A stretch of DNA of 32,400 nucleotides, from contig WRJM01000008.1 of the NCBI GenBank assembly GCA_009782265.1, forward strand, positions 1 to 32,400. The letters run 5' to 3'. The notes under the pieces were generated by a model, which had not been told where the DNA came from, searched no databases, and saw only the letters and a program-made list of their open reading frames with translations. Source of the stretch: Oscillospiraceae bacterium. GTDB lineage: Bacteria; Bacillota; Clostridia; Oscillospirales; Ruminococcaceae. Of the stretch, positions 1 through 8,286 are shown in pieces (the first letter of the stretch is position 1; each line of letters starts with the position of its first letter). A program made the translations under genes and the position numbers.

Positions 1-1
1 A

Positions 2-763
2 ATTAAAGGGAAAAAGCTTGGTTTAATCGGGCTGGGCGCAATCGGCGCGCTTGTCGCCAACGCGGCAATCAGCCTTGGTATGGAGGTTTACGGCACTGAC
101 CCGTATTTATCGGTAGACGGCGCGCTAAGTCTTTCAAGAAAGTTCCATTATGTAAAAACAAGCAATGAAATTTTTGAAACCTGTGATTATATTTCCCTGC
201 ACGCCCCCGCAACGCCCGAAACTAAGAAGATGCTTAACGCCGAATCCATCGCTTTAATGAAAGACGGCGTGCGGATTATTAACACGGCGCGTGCGGATTT
301 GGTAAATGACGCTGATGTTGTGGACGCTTTGAACAGCGGCAAAATCGCGGCTTACGTGATTGATTTCCCGACAGATGAAATCATCGGCGTACCCGGCGTA
401 ATCGCAATTCCGCACCTCGGCGCGTCCACGCCCGAAAGCGAGGACAACTGCGCGGTGATGGCGGTGGAGCAAATCGCAGATTTCCTTGAAAACGGAAATA
501 TTGTCAATTCTGTCAACCTGCCGAATTTAACCATGACCATGACGGGCGATTTTAAACTGTGCGTAATTCACAAAAATGTTGACGGCGTTTTGACGAAACT
601 AACGCAGGTCGCCGCAGAAGCTAAGGCGAATATCGAGAACATGGAAAGCAAATCTAAAAAAGACTACGCTTATACCGTTTTAGATATAACGGGCAGTCCG
701 GACGGGATGGAAGAGAAGCTTAAAGCCGTGGGGAATGTGATTGCGGTTAGGGTGATAAAATAG
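2..763 (+). CDS. serA: D-3-phosphoglycerate dehydrogenase, 3' part
   Basis: Oxidises 3-phosphoglycerate with NAD+, the first step of serine synthesis in the cytoplasm. The frame is open from base 2, so the N-terminal substrate-binding half lies outside the window and 253 residues remain. The visible part starts in the NAD-binding Rossmann fold (GLIGLGAIGALVA, then an acidic D at the end of strand 2 in VYGTDP). It continues with the family signatures SLHAPATPET, IINTAR (catalytic Arg) and IPHLGAST (catalytic His), and ends in a C-terminal ACT domain (about the last 70 residues, LCVIHKNVDGVLTKL...). The usual Gly after the catalytic Arg is Ala (ARADLVND), and the segment between the Asp/Glu region and the His is short. 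The gene converges on rel with only 5 bp between the stop codons. The ACT domain suggests serine feedback, as in the family; this is inference. Confidence 0.9.
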   Translation: MKGKKLGLIGLGAIGALVANAAISLGMEVYGTDPYLSVDGALSLSRKFHYVKTSNEIFETCDYISLHAPATPETKKMLNAESIALMKDGVRIINTARADLVNDADVVDALNSGKIAAYVIDFPTDEIIGVPGVIAIPHLGASTPESEDNCAVMAVEQIADFLENGNIVNSVNLPNLTMTMTGDFKLCVIHKNVDGVLTKLTQVAAEAKANIENMESKSKKDYAYTVLDITGSPDGMEEKLKAVGNVIAVRVIK

Positions 764-768
764 GAAAA

Positions 769-2934
769 TTAATTCACAATCTCCCGCCGCGTCACCGCAA
801 TCACCCCGGGGATTTTTTTAAGCTTCCCCATAATCGTATTCAACTGCTCCACCCCTGCGATTTCCATTGTTATATAAATACAGGCGTTGCTGTTTTTAAG
901 CGTTCTCCCGCTGAATTCGCTTATGGAAAGTTTATTCTCGGAAATCACGCTTGATATATCCGCTAAAAGCGCGTTCCTGTCCTCTGCGACAATTTCAAGC
1001 GATGCGCGGTAATAAAGGCTTCCGTGATTCGCCCATGAAACCCGTATCCAGCGGTCAGGGTGCTTGCTTGAATCCGCATTTACGCAGTTTTTCTTATGCA
1101 CCGAAACGCCGTAGCCGCGTGTAATAAACCCGATAATTTCATCGCCCGGAAGCGGCGCACAGCACTGCGCAAACCGAATCAGGCAGTTATCAATCCCCTC
1201 AACAATAACGCCTTTTGACTGCTGTTTAGCAATGTTTTCGTCTACTTTCGGTAATGGAACAGGAGACGGTTCGGGTACGCCTTCCGATATATCTTTTATT
1301 TTTAATATAGCGCGCGCAATATGAAGCCCGTCATAACCAATCGCCGCGTAAAAGTCATCGGTATTGCTGTAATGGAATTCGTCCGCAGCTTTCTTTATAA
1401 TACTTTCGTTATAATAAATACCGCTTCTTTTCAGCTCGCGTTCTAAAGAAGACTTTCCCTGCGAAATATTCTCACCGCGCCGTTCTCTTCTGAACCAAGC
1501 GCGGATTTTTACCTTCGCCTGATTGGTTTTGACGATTTCAAGCCAGTTCCGGTTCGGTCCGTAAGCGGGATTCCCCGTGGTCATAATTTCAACAATATCG
1601 CCCGTTACTAATTTGTATTCGTAATTAACCATGCGTCCGCCGACTTTCGCACCGGTCATTTTATTGCCGATTTCCGAGTGAATCGCATAAGCAAAGTCAA
1701 TCACGTTTGAACCGAGCGGAAGCGTGATGATTTCCCCTTTAGGCGTAAACACATACACATCATCAGGAGCAAGGTCGGTTTTAATGGTTTCCGTAATCTG
1801 CTGTATGTCGTCGGCTTCCTGCTGTTGTTCTAAAATATGCCGAATCCATTCAACCCTGTTGGCTTCTGATGCCTTAACCTTACCCGCTATGCCCGCCTTA
1901 TACTTCCAGTGCGCGGCGACGCCGTATTCCGCGGTGTTATGCATGTCAACAGTGCGAATCTGCACTTCAAACGGAATTACGCCCTCCTTGCTGATGACCG
2001 TAGTGTGCAGGGACTGATAACGGTTGGGCTTCGGATTGGCAATATAATCCTTGAAACGCCCCGGAATCGGGCGGAACATATCGTGAATGACGCCCAAAAC
2101 ATTATAACATTCAATCACCGATTGCACAATAATGCGGATTGCATATATATCATAAATTTCATCGAAGTTTTTCCCGTCAATATATACTTTTTTATATATG
2201 CTGTATTTACCTTTGACCCGTCCGATAATAACGGGGTCGGGCTTCATATTGCCGATACGGTCGGAAATCATTTCTTTCGTGCGGTTAATAAAGGCGTCGC
2301 TTTTTTCCCTGCGGTGTTTAATCTGGTTTTCAATCGAATTATAAGCATACGGGTCAAGATAACGAAGCGATAAATCCTCCATCTGCTCTTTTAAACTGTT
2401 CATACCGAGCCTATGCGCAATCGGCGCGTAAACGCTCATGGTTTCAAGCGCGTTTTCAAGCTGCTTTTCAGACGGGCGGTGTTCAAGCGTGCTCATGTTA
2501 TGAAGCCTGTCTGCAAGCTTAATCAGCATAACCCGTATGTCCTGCGCCACATTCATCAGTATTTTACGTACATTTTCGGCGTGCTGTTCTTCTTTTGTAT
2601 AATTTAGGGGAATTTGCTCCATTTTCGTCACGCCGTCTACCAAGCGTTCAACATCCGCACCGAAGTTCTTTTTAATCATTTCAAGCGTAACGCCGGTATC
2701 CTCTACAACGTCGTGCAGAAGCGCGGCGACAAGGGTATCGGTGTCCATTTTTAAATCAAGCAAAATACAGGCGACCGCAATCGGGTGCGAAATAAACGGT
2801 TCGCCGGAGCTTCTCGTCTGCCCCTCGTGCGCCTGATTGGCGAACTCATAAGCCGCTGTAATTCTGTTAAGGTCATATTTTTGTTTTTCTTCGTTTATAA
2901 TTTTAGAAAAAAGGGTATTTATTGTATAAATCAT
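769..2934 (-). CDS. rel: bifunctional (p)ppGpp synthetase/hydrolase, Rel/SpoT family
   Basis: Makes and degrades the stringent-response alarmone (p)ppGpp. The 721 residues match the usual full length. The hydrolase HD domain has intact metal ligands (H50, H74-D75 and E78-D79 in LLHDVVEDT). The synthetase domain carries RFKD at about 293-296, which is the motif of bifunctional Rel rather than the EXDD of RelA, followed by NRYQSLHTTV and FEVQIRT. A TGS domain (about 390-453) follows, then a Cys-Cys segment (RFAQCCAPLPGDE) and a C-terminal ACT domain (about 645-720). Both activities are therefore predicted to be intact. The start follows AAAGGAAAGG by 9 nt. It lies 35 bp downstream of recJ on the same strand and is probably cotranscribed with it; recJ-rel order is common in Bacillota. 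Confidence 0.95.
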   Translation of the reverse strand: MIYTINTLFSKIINEEKQKYDLNRITAAYEFANQAHEGQTRSSGEPFISHPIAVACILLDLKMDTDTLVAALLHDVVEDTGVTLEMIKKNFGADVERLVDGVTKMEQIPLNYTKEEQHAENVRKILMNVAQDIRVMLIKLADRLHNMSTLEHRPSEKQLENALETMSVYAPIAHRLGMNSLKEQMEDLSLRYLDPYAYNSIENQIKHRREKSDAFINRTKEMISDRIGNMKPDPVIIGRVKGKYSIYKKVYIDGKNFDEIYDIYAIRIIVQSVIECYNVLGVIHDMFRPIPGRFKDYIANPKPNRYQSLHTTVISKEGVIPFEVQIRTVDMHNTAEYGVAAHWKYKAGIAGKVKASEANRVEWIRHILEQQQEADDIQQITETIKTDLAPDDVYVFTPKGEIITLPLGSNVIDFAYAIHSEIGNKMTGAKVGGRMVNYEYKLVTGDIVEIMTTGNPAYGPNRNWLEIVKTNQAKVKIRAWFRRERRGENISQGKSSLERELKRSGIYYNESIIKKAADEFHYSNTDDFYAAIGYDGLHIARAILKIKDISEGVPEPSPVPLPKVDENIAKQQSKGVIVEGIDNCLIRFAQCCAPLPGDEIIGFITRGYGVSVHKKNCVNADSSKHPDRWIRVSWANHGSLYYRASLEIVAEDRNALLADISSVISENKLSISEFSGRTLKNSNACIYITMEIAGVEQLNTIMGKLKKIPGVIAVTRREIVN

Positions 2935-2969
2935 AATTATGACCTTTCCTTTCCGAGTTTTTGCTGATT

Positions 2970-5057
2970 TTATATATTAATGCAATTATTTAACATCGTT
3001 TTAATTTTTGATAACGTTTCTGAATTGTCTAAATTTGCTTTTACGCCCGAAACGGGTAAAAGCAATACTGCCCCGTTTATTATATCGAATGTGATTAATT
3101 TAAATTCAGCTAAAATATCAATGATAATCCTGAATTTACAGTAATTTAAATTTTTAGAAACAGCTTCGTAATAAACACGTAGAATATTTATTTGATTTTC
3201 ACCAAATTTTCGCAGTATGTCATAAATAATTTTTATGTCATCTTTTTCGGGAATAATTCTCGTTATAAGCGCGGGGTCGGGTGCTTCGCCGCGGATTAAT
3301 GCTTCATATGTTCTCAGCGCGGCAAAGGTTTTTTCCTGCTGAAAACCGGACGGTCTTATATCCTTGCACTGCGCCGAAACGCTTGTAATACCATTATATT
3401 CATTCAGCTCCAGTGTTACTAATAAATCAACCGCCTGCCCGTTTTCAAAACAAAAATCGTTATAAGTACAATTAAAATATAAAATCTTCTGCGTAACGCT
3501 TCCCATTCTGACGTTAAAGCTTATGTATTTGCCGTCCTTCAGCGGCTTTTTGGAAAGAATAACGCAATTTTGCATTAAAAAGACAGGCAGCGGGTTTTCC
3601 TCCCCGCACGGTGCAAGCTTTTTCAATCCTTCAACATTTTCAAGCGTTAAATCCTCTTCACAGAGAACCTTGTCAATATGAATTACATCGAAAGGCATCT
3701 GCGGGAAATGCGCTGCGCTGTATGCTTTTATCCGCGCTTCAAGCGCGCTGAAATTTTCTGATTTGGCAGTAAATCCTGCCGCCTTTACATGCCCGCCGAA
3801 CTTTTCCAATAAGTCACTGCATGCTTCAAGCAAGGGCATAAGCGGAAAGGCTTCTATGCTCCGCGCGCTTGCTTTCAGCGTTTCGCCGTCATCTGAAATG
3901 ATAATGACGGGTTTCCCGTATTTCAAAAGGCGGGACGCGACGATTCCCGTGACCCCGCTGTGCCATTTTGCACCTTTCAAAACAAGCACCCGCTCCGAAA
4001 GGCGTTCCGGTTCTTTCGCAAAAAGCATTTCCGCCTGTTTCAGGATTTCATTTTCTTCTTCGCGGCGAGCGTTGTTCAGCGCGGTCAGCTCGTTGGCTCT
4101 CAGCTCGGCGAGCGGCTCGTTTTCGGCAAGCAGAAGTTCCGCCGCCTTGCTTGCATGCGCGAAACGCCCCGCCGCGTTTATACGCGGACAGGCGGTAAAC
4201 GACAACGCGCCCGCGGTCAGCCGGTCACGGCTGTCATCATCGGAAAGAAACCCGCTCTGCCGCAAAAGCTTATATAAGCCCATATTTTCCGTACAGGGCA
4301 TAATTTCCAACCCGCGGCGGACAATTACGCGGTTCTCGCCCGTCAGCGGTACAATATCCCCGACTGTCCCCAGTGCTGCCAAGTCCGAAAACTGCTCCAA
4401 AACGCTGTCCGTATCGTTTTCAAGTGCCATAATCAGTTTCAATACCACACCGCAGCCGGCAAGCTCTTTGAAAGACGATTTATCGCCGTCACGCTTCGGG
4501 TTGATTACGGCATCAGCATCGGGAAGAACGGCAGGCGGGGTGTGGTGGTCGGTGATAATCAACCTCATGCCCGTTTGTTTGATATAAGCAGCTTCTTCAA
4601 CCGCGCTGATACCGTTATCAACGGTGATGATTACATCCGCGCCTTTTTCCGCCAATAAGTCAATCGCCGCTGTATTAAGCCCGTAACCCTCGTCCCGCGA
4701 CGGAATATACCAGTCAACCTCACCGCCCTGTGCGGTCAGATACTGAACGAGCATAACGGTTGACGTGACGCCGTCGCAGTCATAATCGCCGAAAACCACG
4801 ATTTTTTCACCGCCGAGCAGTGCGGATTTAATGATTTCTGCGGCTTTTTCCATGTCGGATATTAAAAAGGGGTCAAAAATGCCGTTATTTATAATCTCAT
4901 CTTCGGCTAAGCCGAGGAATTCTTTTGCTTTTTCGGGCGTATTAAACCCTCTGGTCGCTAAAACATAAGCCGCCGGACGGCTCAGTCCGGTTTCTTCGCA
5001 GACGGCGCGGAGTGCGGAATCGGAAATTTCGGTTTGTTTGATGTTCCAGCGTTTCAT
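2970..5057 (-). CDS. recJ: single-stranded-DNA-specific exonuclease RecJ
   Basis: 5'-3' exonuclease on single-stranded DNA, acting in recombination and repair in the cytoplasm. The 695-residue protein has the DHH-phosphoesterase motifs: VVFGDYDCDGVTST (about 88-100), TVDNGIS (about 145-151) and ITDHH (D170-H171-H172). The DHHA1-type half carries the GxxxHxGV-like segment (KGAKWHSGVTGIVASRLL) and FGGHVKAAGFT, and an OB-like region follows. The long C-terminal tail is weakly conserved, and a C-terminal extension is common in Bacillota RecJ. A Shine-Dalgarno AAAGGA lies 11 nt before the ATG, inside a short imperfect palindrome that could mask it. A sigma-A-like promoter lies just upstream at 5097-5125. 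Rel follows on the same strand. Confidence 0.93.
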   Translation of the reverse strand: MKRWNIKQTEISDSALRAVCEETGLSRPAAYVLATRGFNTPEKAKEFLGLAEDEIINNGIFDPFLISDMEKAAEIIKSALLGGEKIVVFGDYDCDGVTSTVMLVQYLTAQGGEVDWYIPSRDEGYGLNTAAIDLLAEKGADVIITVDNGISAVEEAAYIKQTGMRLIITDHHTPPAVLPDADAVINPKRDGDKSSFKELAGCGVVLKLIMALENDTDSVLEQFSDLAALGTVGDIVPLTGENRVIVRRGLEIMPCTENMGLYKLLRQSGFLSDDDSRDRLTAGALSFTACPRINAAGRFAHASKAAELLLAENEPLAELRANELTALNNARREEENEILKQAEMLFAKEPERLSERVLVLKGAKWHSGVTGIVASRLLKYGKPVIIISDDGETLKASARSIEAFPLMPLLEACSDLLEKFGGHVKAAGFTAKSENFSALEARIKAYSAAHFPQMPFDVIHIDKVLCEEDLTLENVEGLKKLAPCGEENPLPVFLMQNCVILSKKPLKDGKYISFNVRMGSVTQKILYFNCTYNDFCFENGQAVDLLVTLELNEYNGITSVSAQCKDIRPSGFQQEKTFAALRTYEALIRGEAPDPALITRIIPEKDDIKIIYDILRKFGENQINILRVYYEAVSKNLNYCKFRIIIDILAEFKLITFDIINGAVLLLPVSGVKANLDNSETLSKIKTMLNNCINI

Positions 5058-5096
5058 AAAGGGGTTAATCCTTTCGTTTGTGAAACTTTTATTTTA

Positions 5097-5125
5097 ATTA
5101 TACCATATTTTGAGGGAAAAGTAAA
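5097..5125 (-). promoter_or_regulatory. sigma-A-like promoter of recJ-rel
   Basis: Read on the minus strand: TTTACT, 17 bp, TATAAT, with an extended TGG in front of the -10. The predicted transcript starts about 30 nt before recJ. The -35 is a 4/6 match and overlaps the edge of the palindrome at 5121-5154. Confidence 0.5.
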
Positions 5126-5154
5126 GCGCGGACTTTTAAAAGTCCGCGCTTTAC
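5121..5154 (-). terminator. 17-bp perfect palindrome, probable terminator of the 60-codon gene
   Basis: The bases form a perfect 34-bp inverted repeat, GTAAAGCGCGGACTTTT followed by its exact complement. It lies between the stop of the 5214-5396 gene and the recJ promoter. On the minus strand it is followed by TTTT then CCCTC, a weak T tract. The position fits a terminator insulating recJ from the islet upstream; a REP-like palindrome is the alternative. Confidence 0.5.
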
Positions 5155-5213
5155 CATTTTAAAATGAGGAGTCCAATCAAATCTGGCATTAATTGGTTTA
5201 AATTAAAACGGCT

Positions 5214-5396
5214 TTAATCTTCTATCATAATCCCTTCAGCAATTATTTGGTTTGCTTTCAGTTCCATTAATATATCTTCAAGCGTTTCTACCGTTTTTGA
5301 ATATTCTAAACTAAGCATTAATTTTTCTGTTCTTCTTGTTGCGCGTGTAATCGCCGCAAATAGTGTTGTATACGCGCTTTTATATCTATCCTCCAT
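5214..5396 (-). CDS. small protein of unknown function, 60 aa
   Basis: I do not recognise a family. The 60-residue product is helical in appearance: a basic N-terminal half (YKSAYTTLFAAITRATRRTE) and an acidic C-terminal half ending in EGIMIED, with no signal peptide or membrane segment. It is supported as real by a Shine-Dalgarno GGAGG 4 nt before the ATG and a 12/12 sigma-A promoter at the right distance. It is divergent from the XRE regulator at 5521, and the two share an AT-rich region of about 125 bp, so the regulator could control it. A palindrome downstream may terminate it. Base composition is more AT-rich than the flanking housekeeping genes, which suggests an acquired islet. A toxin-antitoxin or regulatory small-protein role is possible but unproven. 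Confidence 0.6.
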   Translation of the reverse strand: MEDRYKSAYTTLFAAITRATRRTEKLMLSLEYSKTVETLEDILMELKANQIIAEGIMIED

Positions 5397-5420
5397 AATG
5401 CCTCCGAGTTTGTTTTTTAT

Positions 5421-5449
5421 ATTATAACATAATATAATTATATTGTCAA
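5421..5449 (-). promoter_or_regulatory. consensus sigma-A promoter of the 60-codon gene
   Basis: Minus strand: TTGACA, 17 bp, TATAAT, with TG one base upstream of the -10. Both hexamers match consensus exactly. The predicted start at about 5414 leaves a short leader holding the GGAGG site. Confidence 0.85.
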
Positions 5450-5520
5450 TACTAATATTTATATTTTTATAATATTATTGTTTTAAATAATAAATGTTAA
5501 AATGAATTAGAGGTGGTTTT

Positions 5521-5751
5521 ATGAAAAAAGAATATTCTGAATCTTATAGAAAACTGGGGTTAAATATTGCTTATTATAGGAATGACAAGGGTTTATCACA
5601 AGAAATATTAGCAGAATTGATAGATATAAAACAAACAGTGCATATATCAAGAATTGAAAACGGAAAATCCGCGCCGTCGCTTGATGTGATTTTCGGGATT
5701 GCAAAAGTGCTTGATGTGCCTGTTTATAAGCTTTTCGAGTTCCGGGAATAA
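5521..5751 (+). CDS. XRE/Cro-family helix-turn-helix regulator, 76 aa
   Basis: A single-domain DNA-binding protein. Residues about 12-70 form an HTH_3 fold: LGLNIAYYRNDKGLSQEILA (helices 1-2), ELIDIKQTVHISRIENGKSA (recognition helix followed by the family signature ISRIENGK), then PSLDVIFGIAKVLDVPVYKLF. Shine-Dalgarno AGAGGTGG lies 5 nt before the ATG. The gene is divergent from the 60-codon gene and upstream of a toxin-antitoxin pair on the other strand, so local autoregulation and control of the divergent small gene are plausible. There is no sensor domain. A degenerate GTAGGGG half-repeat starts one base after the stop codon. Confidence 0.88.
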   Translation: MKKEYSESYRKLGLNIAYYRNDKGLSQEILAELIDIKQTVHISRIENGKSAPSLDVIFGIAKVLDVPVYKLFEFRE

Positions 5752-5752
5752 C

Positions 5753-5767
5753 GTAGGGGTGAACATA
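5753..5767. repeat. degenerate half copy of the GTAGGGG repeat
   Basis: GTAGGGGTGAACAT starts one base after the regulator's stop codon and resembles the arm of the fuller copies at 16114 and 17900. No opposite arm is visible. Confidence 0.35.
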
Positions 5768-5786
5768 CAAACAGTATTATAACGTC

Positions 5787-5809
5787 AATCCCCGCTAAAA
5801 GCGGGGATT
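5787..5809. terminator. hairpin between convergent genes
   Basis: AATCCCCGCT, loop AAA, AGCGGGGATT: 10-bp perfect arms. It sits between the XRE gene (plus) and the PIN gene (minus), which end within about 60 bp of each other. It can serve both strands, although the T tracts are short. Confidence 0.6.
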
Positions 5810-5813
5810 TGTG

Positions 5814-6224
5814 CTACTTATCACTATAATATTTTTTGATAAAATCATGCGGTTTAATAATTTCGGGATAATCAATATCAACGGATATAAAGTCATTGTC
5901 GTTTGTGAGGATAATATCTACATCTTCGTTTAACGCCGAAACCAGTATGGGTAAATCCTTTAAATCCCTTATTTCGGGATAATTTGACGGATTGATTGTT
6001 TCGGGCGTATATAAAAGAACGTAAGGTATTTCCTTTAATTTTGCTTCCAATATGTCATATTTTTTAGGGAATTTTAATTTTGTTGTTCGCTTTAATTCGT
6101 CCACGATATATGTTGATAAAACAATGGTATGATTCTCTGCGATAATATCTATCAGCCGTGTTAAATACGGTGAAGAAAGAACAATCGCAGATATAAACAC
6201 ATTGGAATCAATCATTATTCGCAT
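5814..6224 (-). CDS. PIN-domain toxin of a toxin-antitoxin pair
   Basis: Probable PIN-family RNase, 136 residues from the chosen start. Acidic active-site candidates are D6 (MIDSNVFISA), E43 (VDELKR), D90 (KDLPILVSA) and D109/D111 (LTNDNDF), the usual PIN pattern; the closest family I recall is the COG1569-type putative toxin. The start ATG at 6222-6224 is preceded by GGGAGG with 6 nt spacing. A longer frame reaching 6275 would lie inside the antitoxin and lacks such a site. The gene overlaps the AbrB antitoxin by 17 nt in another frame, a typical arrangement for translational coupling. The RNA target is unknown. Confidence 0.85.
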   Translation of the reverse strand: MRIMIDSNVFISAIVLSSPYLTRLIDIIAENHTIVLSTYIVDELKRTTKLKFPKKYDILEAKLKEIPYVLLYTPETINPSNYPEIRDLKDLPILVSALNEDVDIILTNDNDFISVDIDYPEIIKPHDFIKKYYSDK

Positions 6225-6483
6225 ATCGTTCCTCCCACATTTGCTCTCTGACCTCGTCAACCAATGTAACAACATCTTGCTCGTCTTTTAATCCGAGCCG
6301 CTCGGCTTCACCCGAAAAAGCCTCTCTTAACTGAGCAAAAGCGACTTTTGTGGCGTTTGCGACAAAAACCCGCCCTGCGTCTTCCACGAAAACAATTTTA
6401 TCACCCTCGCGGACGCCGAGTTTTTTACGAATATCTATAGGAATTGTGACCTGCCCTCTGCTTGTAATCTTAGCGACTTCCAT
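6208..6483 (-). CDS. AbrB/MazE-type antitoxin
   Basis: DNA-binding partner of the PIN protein, 91 residues. The N-terminal swapped-hairpin AbrB domain is clear: ITSRGQVTIPIDIRKKLGV then REGDKIVFVED. The charged C-terminal half (about 50-91) is the likely toxin-binding arm. Shine-Dalgarno GGAGG lies 9 nt before the ATG, and a consensus promoter at 6533-6561 drives the pair. By family analogy the antitoxin, alone or with the toxin, represses this promoter; the sequence does not prove it. Confidence 0.9.
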   Translation of the reverse strand: MEVAKITSRGQVTIPIDIRKKLGVREGDKIVFVEDAGRVFVANATKVAFAQLREAFSGEAERLGLKDEQDVVTLVDEVREQMWEERYANND

Positions 6484-6532
6484 TTATAATTACCTCCAAA
6501 ATCTTAAATTACTTATAAATCTTACTTTTCTT

Positions 6533-6561
6533 ATTATATATTATTTTTAAAGAAATGTCAA
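6533..6561 (-). promoter_or_regulatory. consensus sigma-A promoter of the toxin-antitoxin operon
   Basis: Minus strand: TTGACA, 17 bp, TATAAT, exact matches in both hexamers. The -35 begins 3 bp from the stop codon of the amidase gene, so the promoter occupies the whole gap. The leader is about 43 nt. Confidence 0.85.
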
Positions 6562-6563
6562 CT

Positions 6564-8249
6564 TCACTTTTTCCGCCTGAACACCGCCGGCATACACAAA
6601 AACGTCCCCAGCGCAATCACGCCCGACACAAAAACCGCCGCCCTGAGCGCGATGCTGTCAATATCATTTTCATATGTCTGCACAAGCGCGGGCTGTTCGC
6701 TGTTGGCAAGGGGCGGGCTTTGCAGATGCGTTTCGTGCAGGGGTTCGTTGTTCTGCCCGTTTTCATACGGTTCGCCGGATTCCGCATCACTGTCAACGAA
6801 GCCTAAAAGATACTGCTCAATTGCCTTTCCGAGTGCCAAGCCCATTGTGTCTAAATAAATAATATTCAACATACGTTCGTATTCGTGCGGGTTACATAAA
6901 AACCCCATTTCAAACAGCACGGCAGGACAGCCCGTATACCGCGCCATTGCAAAATTCTGGCGTTTCGGCGGCTGATACTCGTTGCCCGTTTCCGCAGCAA
7001 TTACGCGGATAAGTTCATCGGCGGCTTTTTCGGTTTCATCAACCGTATAAAACATCAAAGGTCCGATTTCGCTGGTAAAATCAGATGTAACCGGCATAGA
7101 ATTTGCATGGACGCAAACCGAAATATCCGGCTTCAGCATAAAGTAATCAACACGCTCAACAATCGGTACATGCACGTCCTCATCCCTGACGAAAAGCACG
7201 GTAACGCCCAACGCTTCAAGATAATCACGCGCAATTTTAGATACGTAAAGGTTGAAGTCCTTCTCCATAGGTCCGAACTCGTCCGGCGGACCCAGAGCAC
7301 CGGGGTCTTGCCCCCCGTGTCCGGCGTCAAGCAGAACCACCGCATTTCTAAGCGACGTTACCGCCCGCCTGAATTCAATTTTCATTTCACCGTTTGAAAA
7401 CTGCACTGTGTAGCCTGCAGGGGCTTCCGTGAAAGTAAATTCATGCACAAGCGTTGTATCTGTGGCTGTTTTTGCGATTTCGGTTATGTAAACCTCATCG
7501 GGTTGCTTGTTTTGCGAAATCACCGTTTCATCGTGTCTTGCGTACATGGTCAGCTTTGCTTGGTTATCATCTAATTCAATATCATAAAGCGGGTTATCGC
7601 TGACCCTGTAGGTAATACCGAAGGATTTGCTGTCGGAAAAGGTTTCGCCGCCCGACACGGTAATCGGCTGAATCATGTAGTCAAGCTCATACACATTGCT
7701 TTTGAACAGCATTGAACCGTCCTCTATAATAAAAAACTCGTCGGTTTCGGCAAGGATTTTAAATGTTGTTCCGTAAGCAAGGGGCGTACCCATATATAAA
7801 TCGTCATTATAGTCATAAAAGCGGGAAATATGGTTATTTTCGGTAGAACCGTAAATTTCCGTGCCGAAATAGGCGGGCTGAGGAGCATTGTAACCGCCGC
7901 CGTTATTTGACAGTTCGCGTGTGATGGTAATTTCTTGCGCGTTTTCGCCGTTTTGGAACACAAACGTGTTCGCGCCGTAATCAAGTTCGGCGTAAGTAGT
8001 GAAGAAGCCGTTTACGGTGGTTTGGGTCTGCGCGCCGTTGATGTAAAGCGGCAAATCCGGATTGCACGCACCGAGAATACTCATGCGCGGCGAAGCCGTC
8101 ACGCGGTCTTTTTCCATAGGGTGCGTAATAATCAGGGCTTCCGGATTTTCGTATGTAAACAACCGTATATCAGACGCCGACAGCGTGATGAAAGCCGGAT
8201 TGGAAACGAAAACCAAAAACGCCGTAAAAATCATAATTAATTTTTTCAT
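6564..8249 (-). CDS. secreted N-acetylmuramoyl-L-alanine amidase (amidase_3)
   Basis: Zinc amidase cleaving the bond between N-acetylmuramic acid and L-alanine in peptidoglycan. The 561-residue protein starts with a signal peptide (MKKLIMIFTAFLVFVSNPAF). It has an N-terminal region of about 280 residues with beta-rich, SH3- or copper-amine-oxidase-like character, and then the amidase_3 domain. Zinc ligands and catalytic residues are visible: H311 (LLDAGHGGQDPGA), E329 (GPMEKDFN), H381 (DISVCVHANS) and E447 (AVLFEMGFLCNP). A C-terminal hydrophobic segment followed by FRRKK suggests retention in the membrane. The start chosen is the ATG at 8247-8249; an in-frame TTG 18 nt upstream overlaps the -10 element and is unlikely. 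No Shine-Dalgarno is visible, and the promoter places transcription at the ATG itself, so the message may be leaderless. Confidence 0.9.
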   Translation of the reverse strand: MKKLIMIFTAFLVFVSNPAFITLSASDIRLFTYENPEALIITHPMEKDRVTASPRMSILGACNPDLPLYINGAQTQTTVNGFFTTYAELDYGANTFVFQNGENAQEITITRELSNNGGGYNAPQPAYFGTEIYGSTENNHISRFYDYNDDLYMGTPLAYGTTFKILAETDEFFIIEDGSMLFKSNVYELDYMIQPITVSGGETFSDSKSFGITYRVSDNPLYDIELDDNQAKLTMYARHDETVISQNKQPDEVYITEIAKTATDTTLVHEFTFTEAPAGYTVQFSNGEMKIEFRRAVTSLRNAVVLLDAGHGGQDPGALGPPDEFGPMEKDFNLYVSKIARDYLEALGVTVLFVRDEDVHVPIVERVDYFMLKPDISVCVHANSMPVTSDFTSEIGPLMFYTVDETEKAADELIRVIAAETGNEYQPPKRQNFAMARYTGCPAVLFEMGFLCNPHEYERMLNIIYLDTMGLALGKAIEQYLLGFVDSDAESGEPYENGQNNEPLHETHLQSPPLANSEQPALVQTYENDIDSIALRAAVFVSGVIALGTFLCMPAVFRRKK

Positions 8250-8255
8250 AATTTT

Positions 8256-8284
8256 ATTATAACACAAATTGCTTGTTTCGGCAA
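8256..8284 (-). promoter_or_regulatory. promoter of the amidase gene, leaderless geometry
   Basis: Minus strand: TTGCCG, 17 bp, TATAAT. The -10 ends 6 nt before the amidase ATG, so the predicted start site is at or next to the A of ATG. Its -35 is back to back with that of the divergent glycosyltransferase promoter, 2 bp apart. Confidence 0.65.
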
Positions 8285-8286
8285 TA

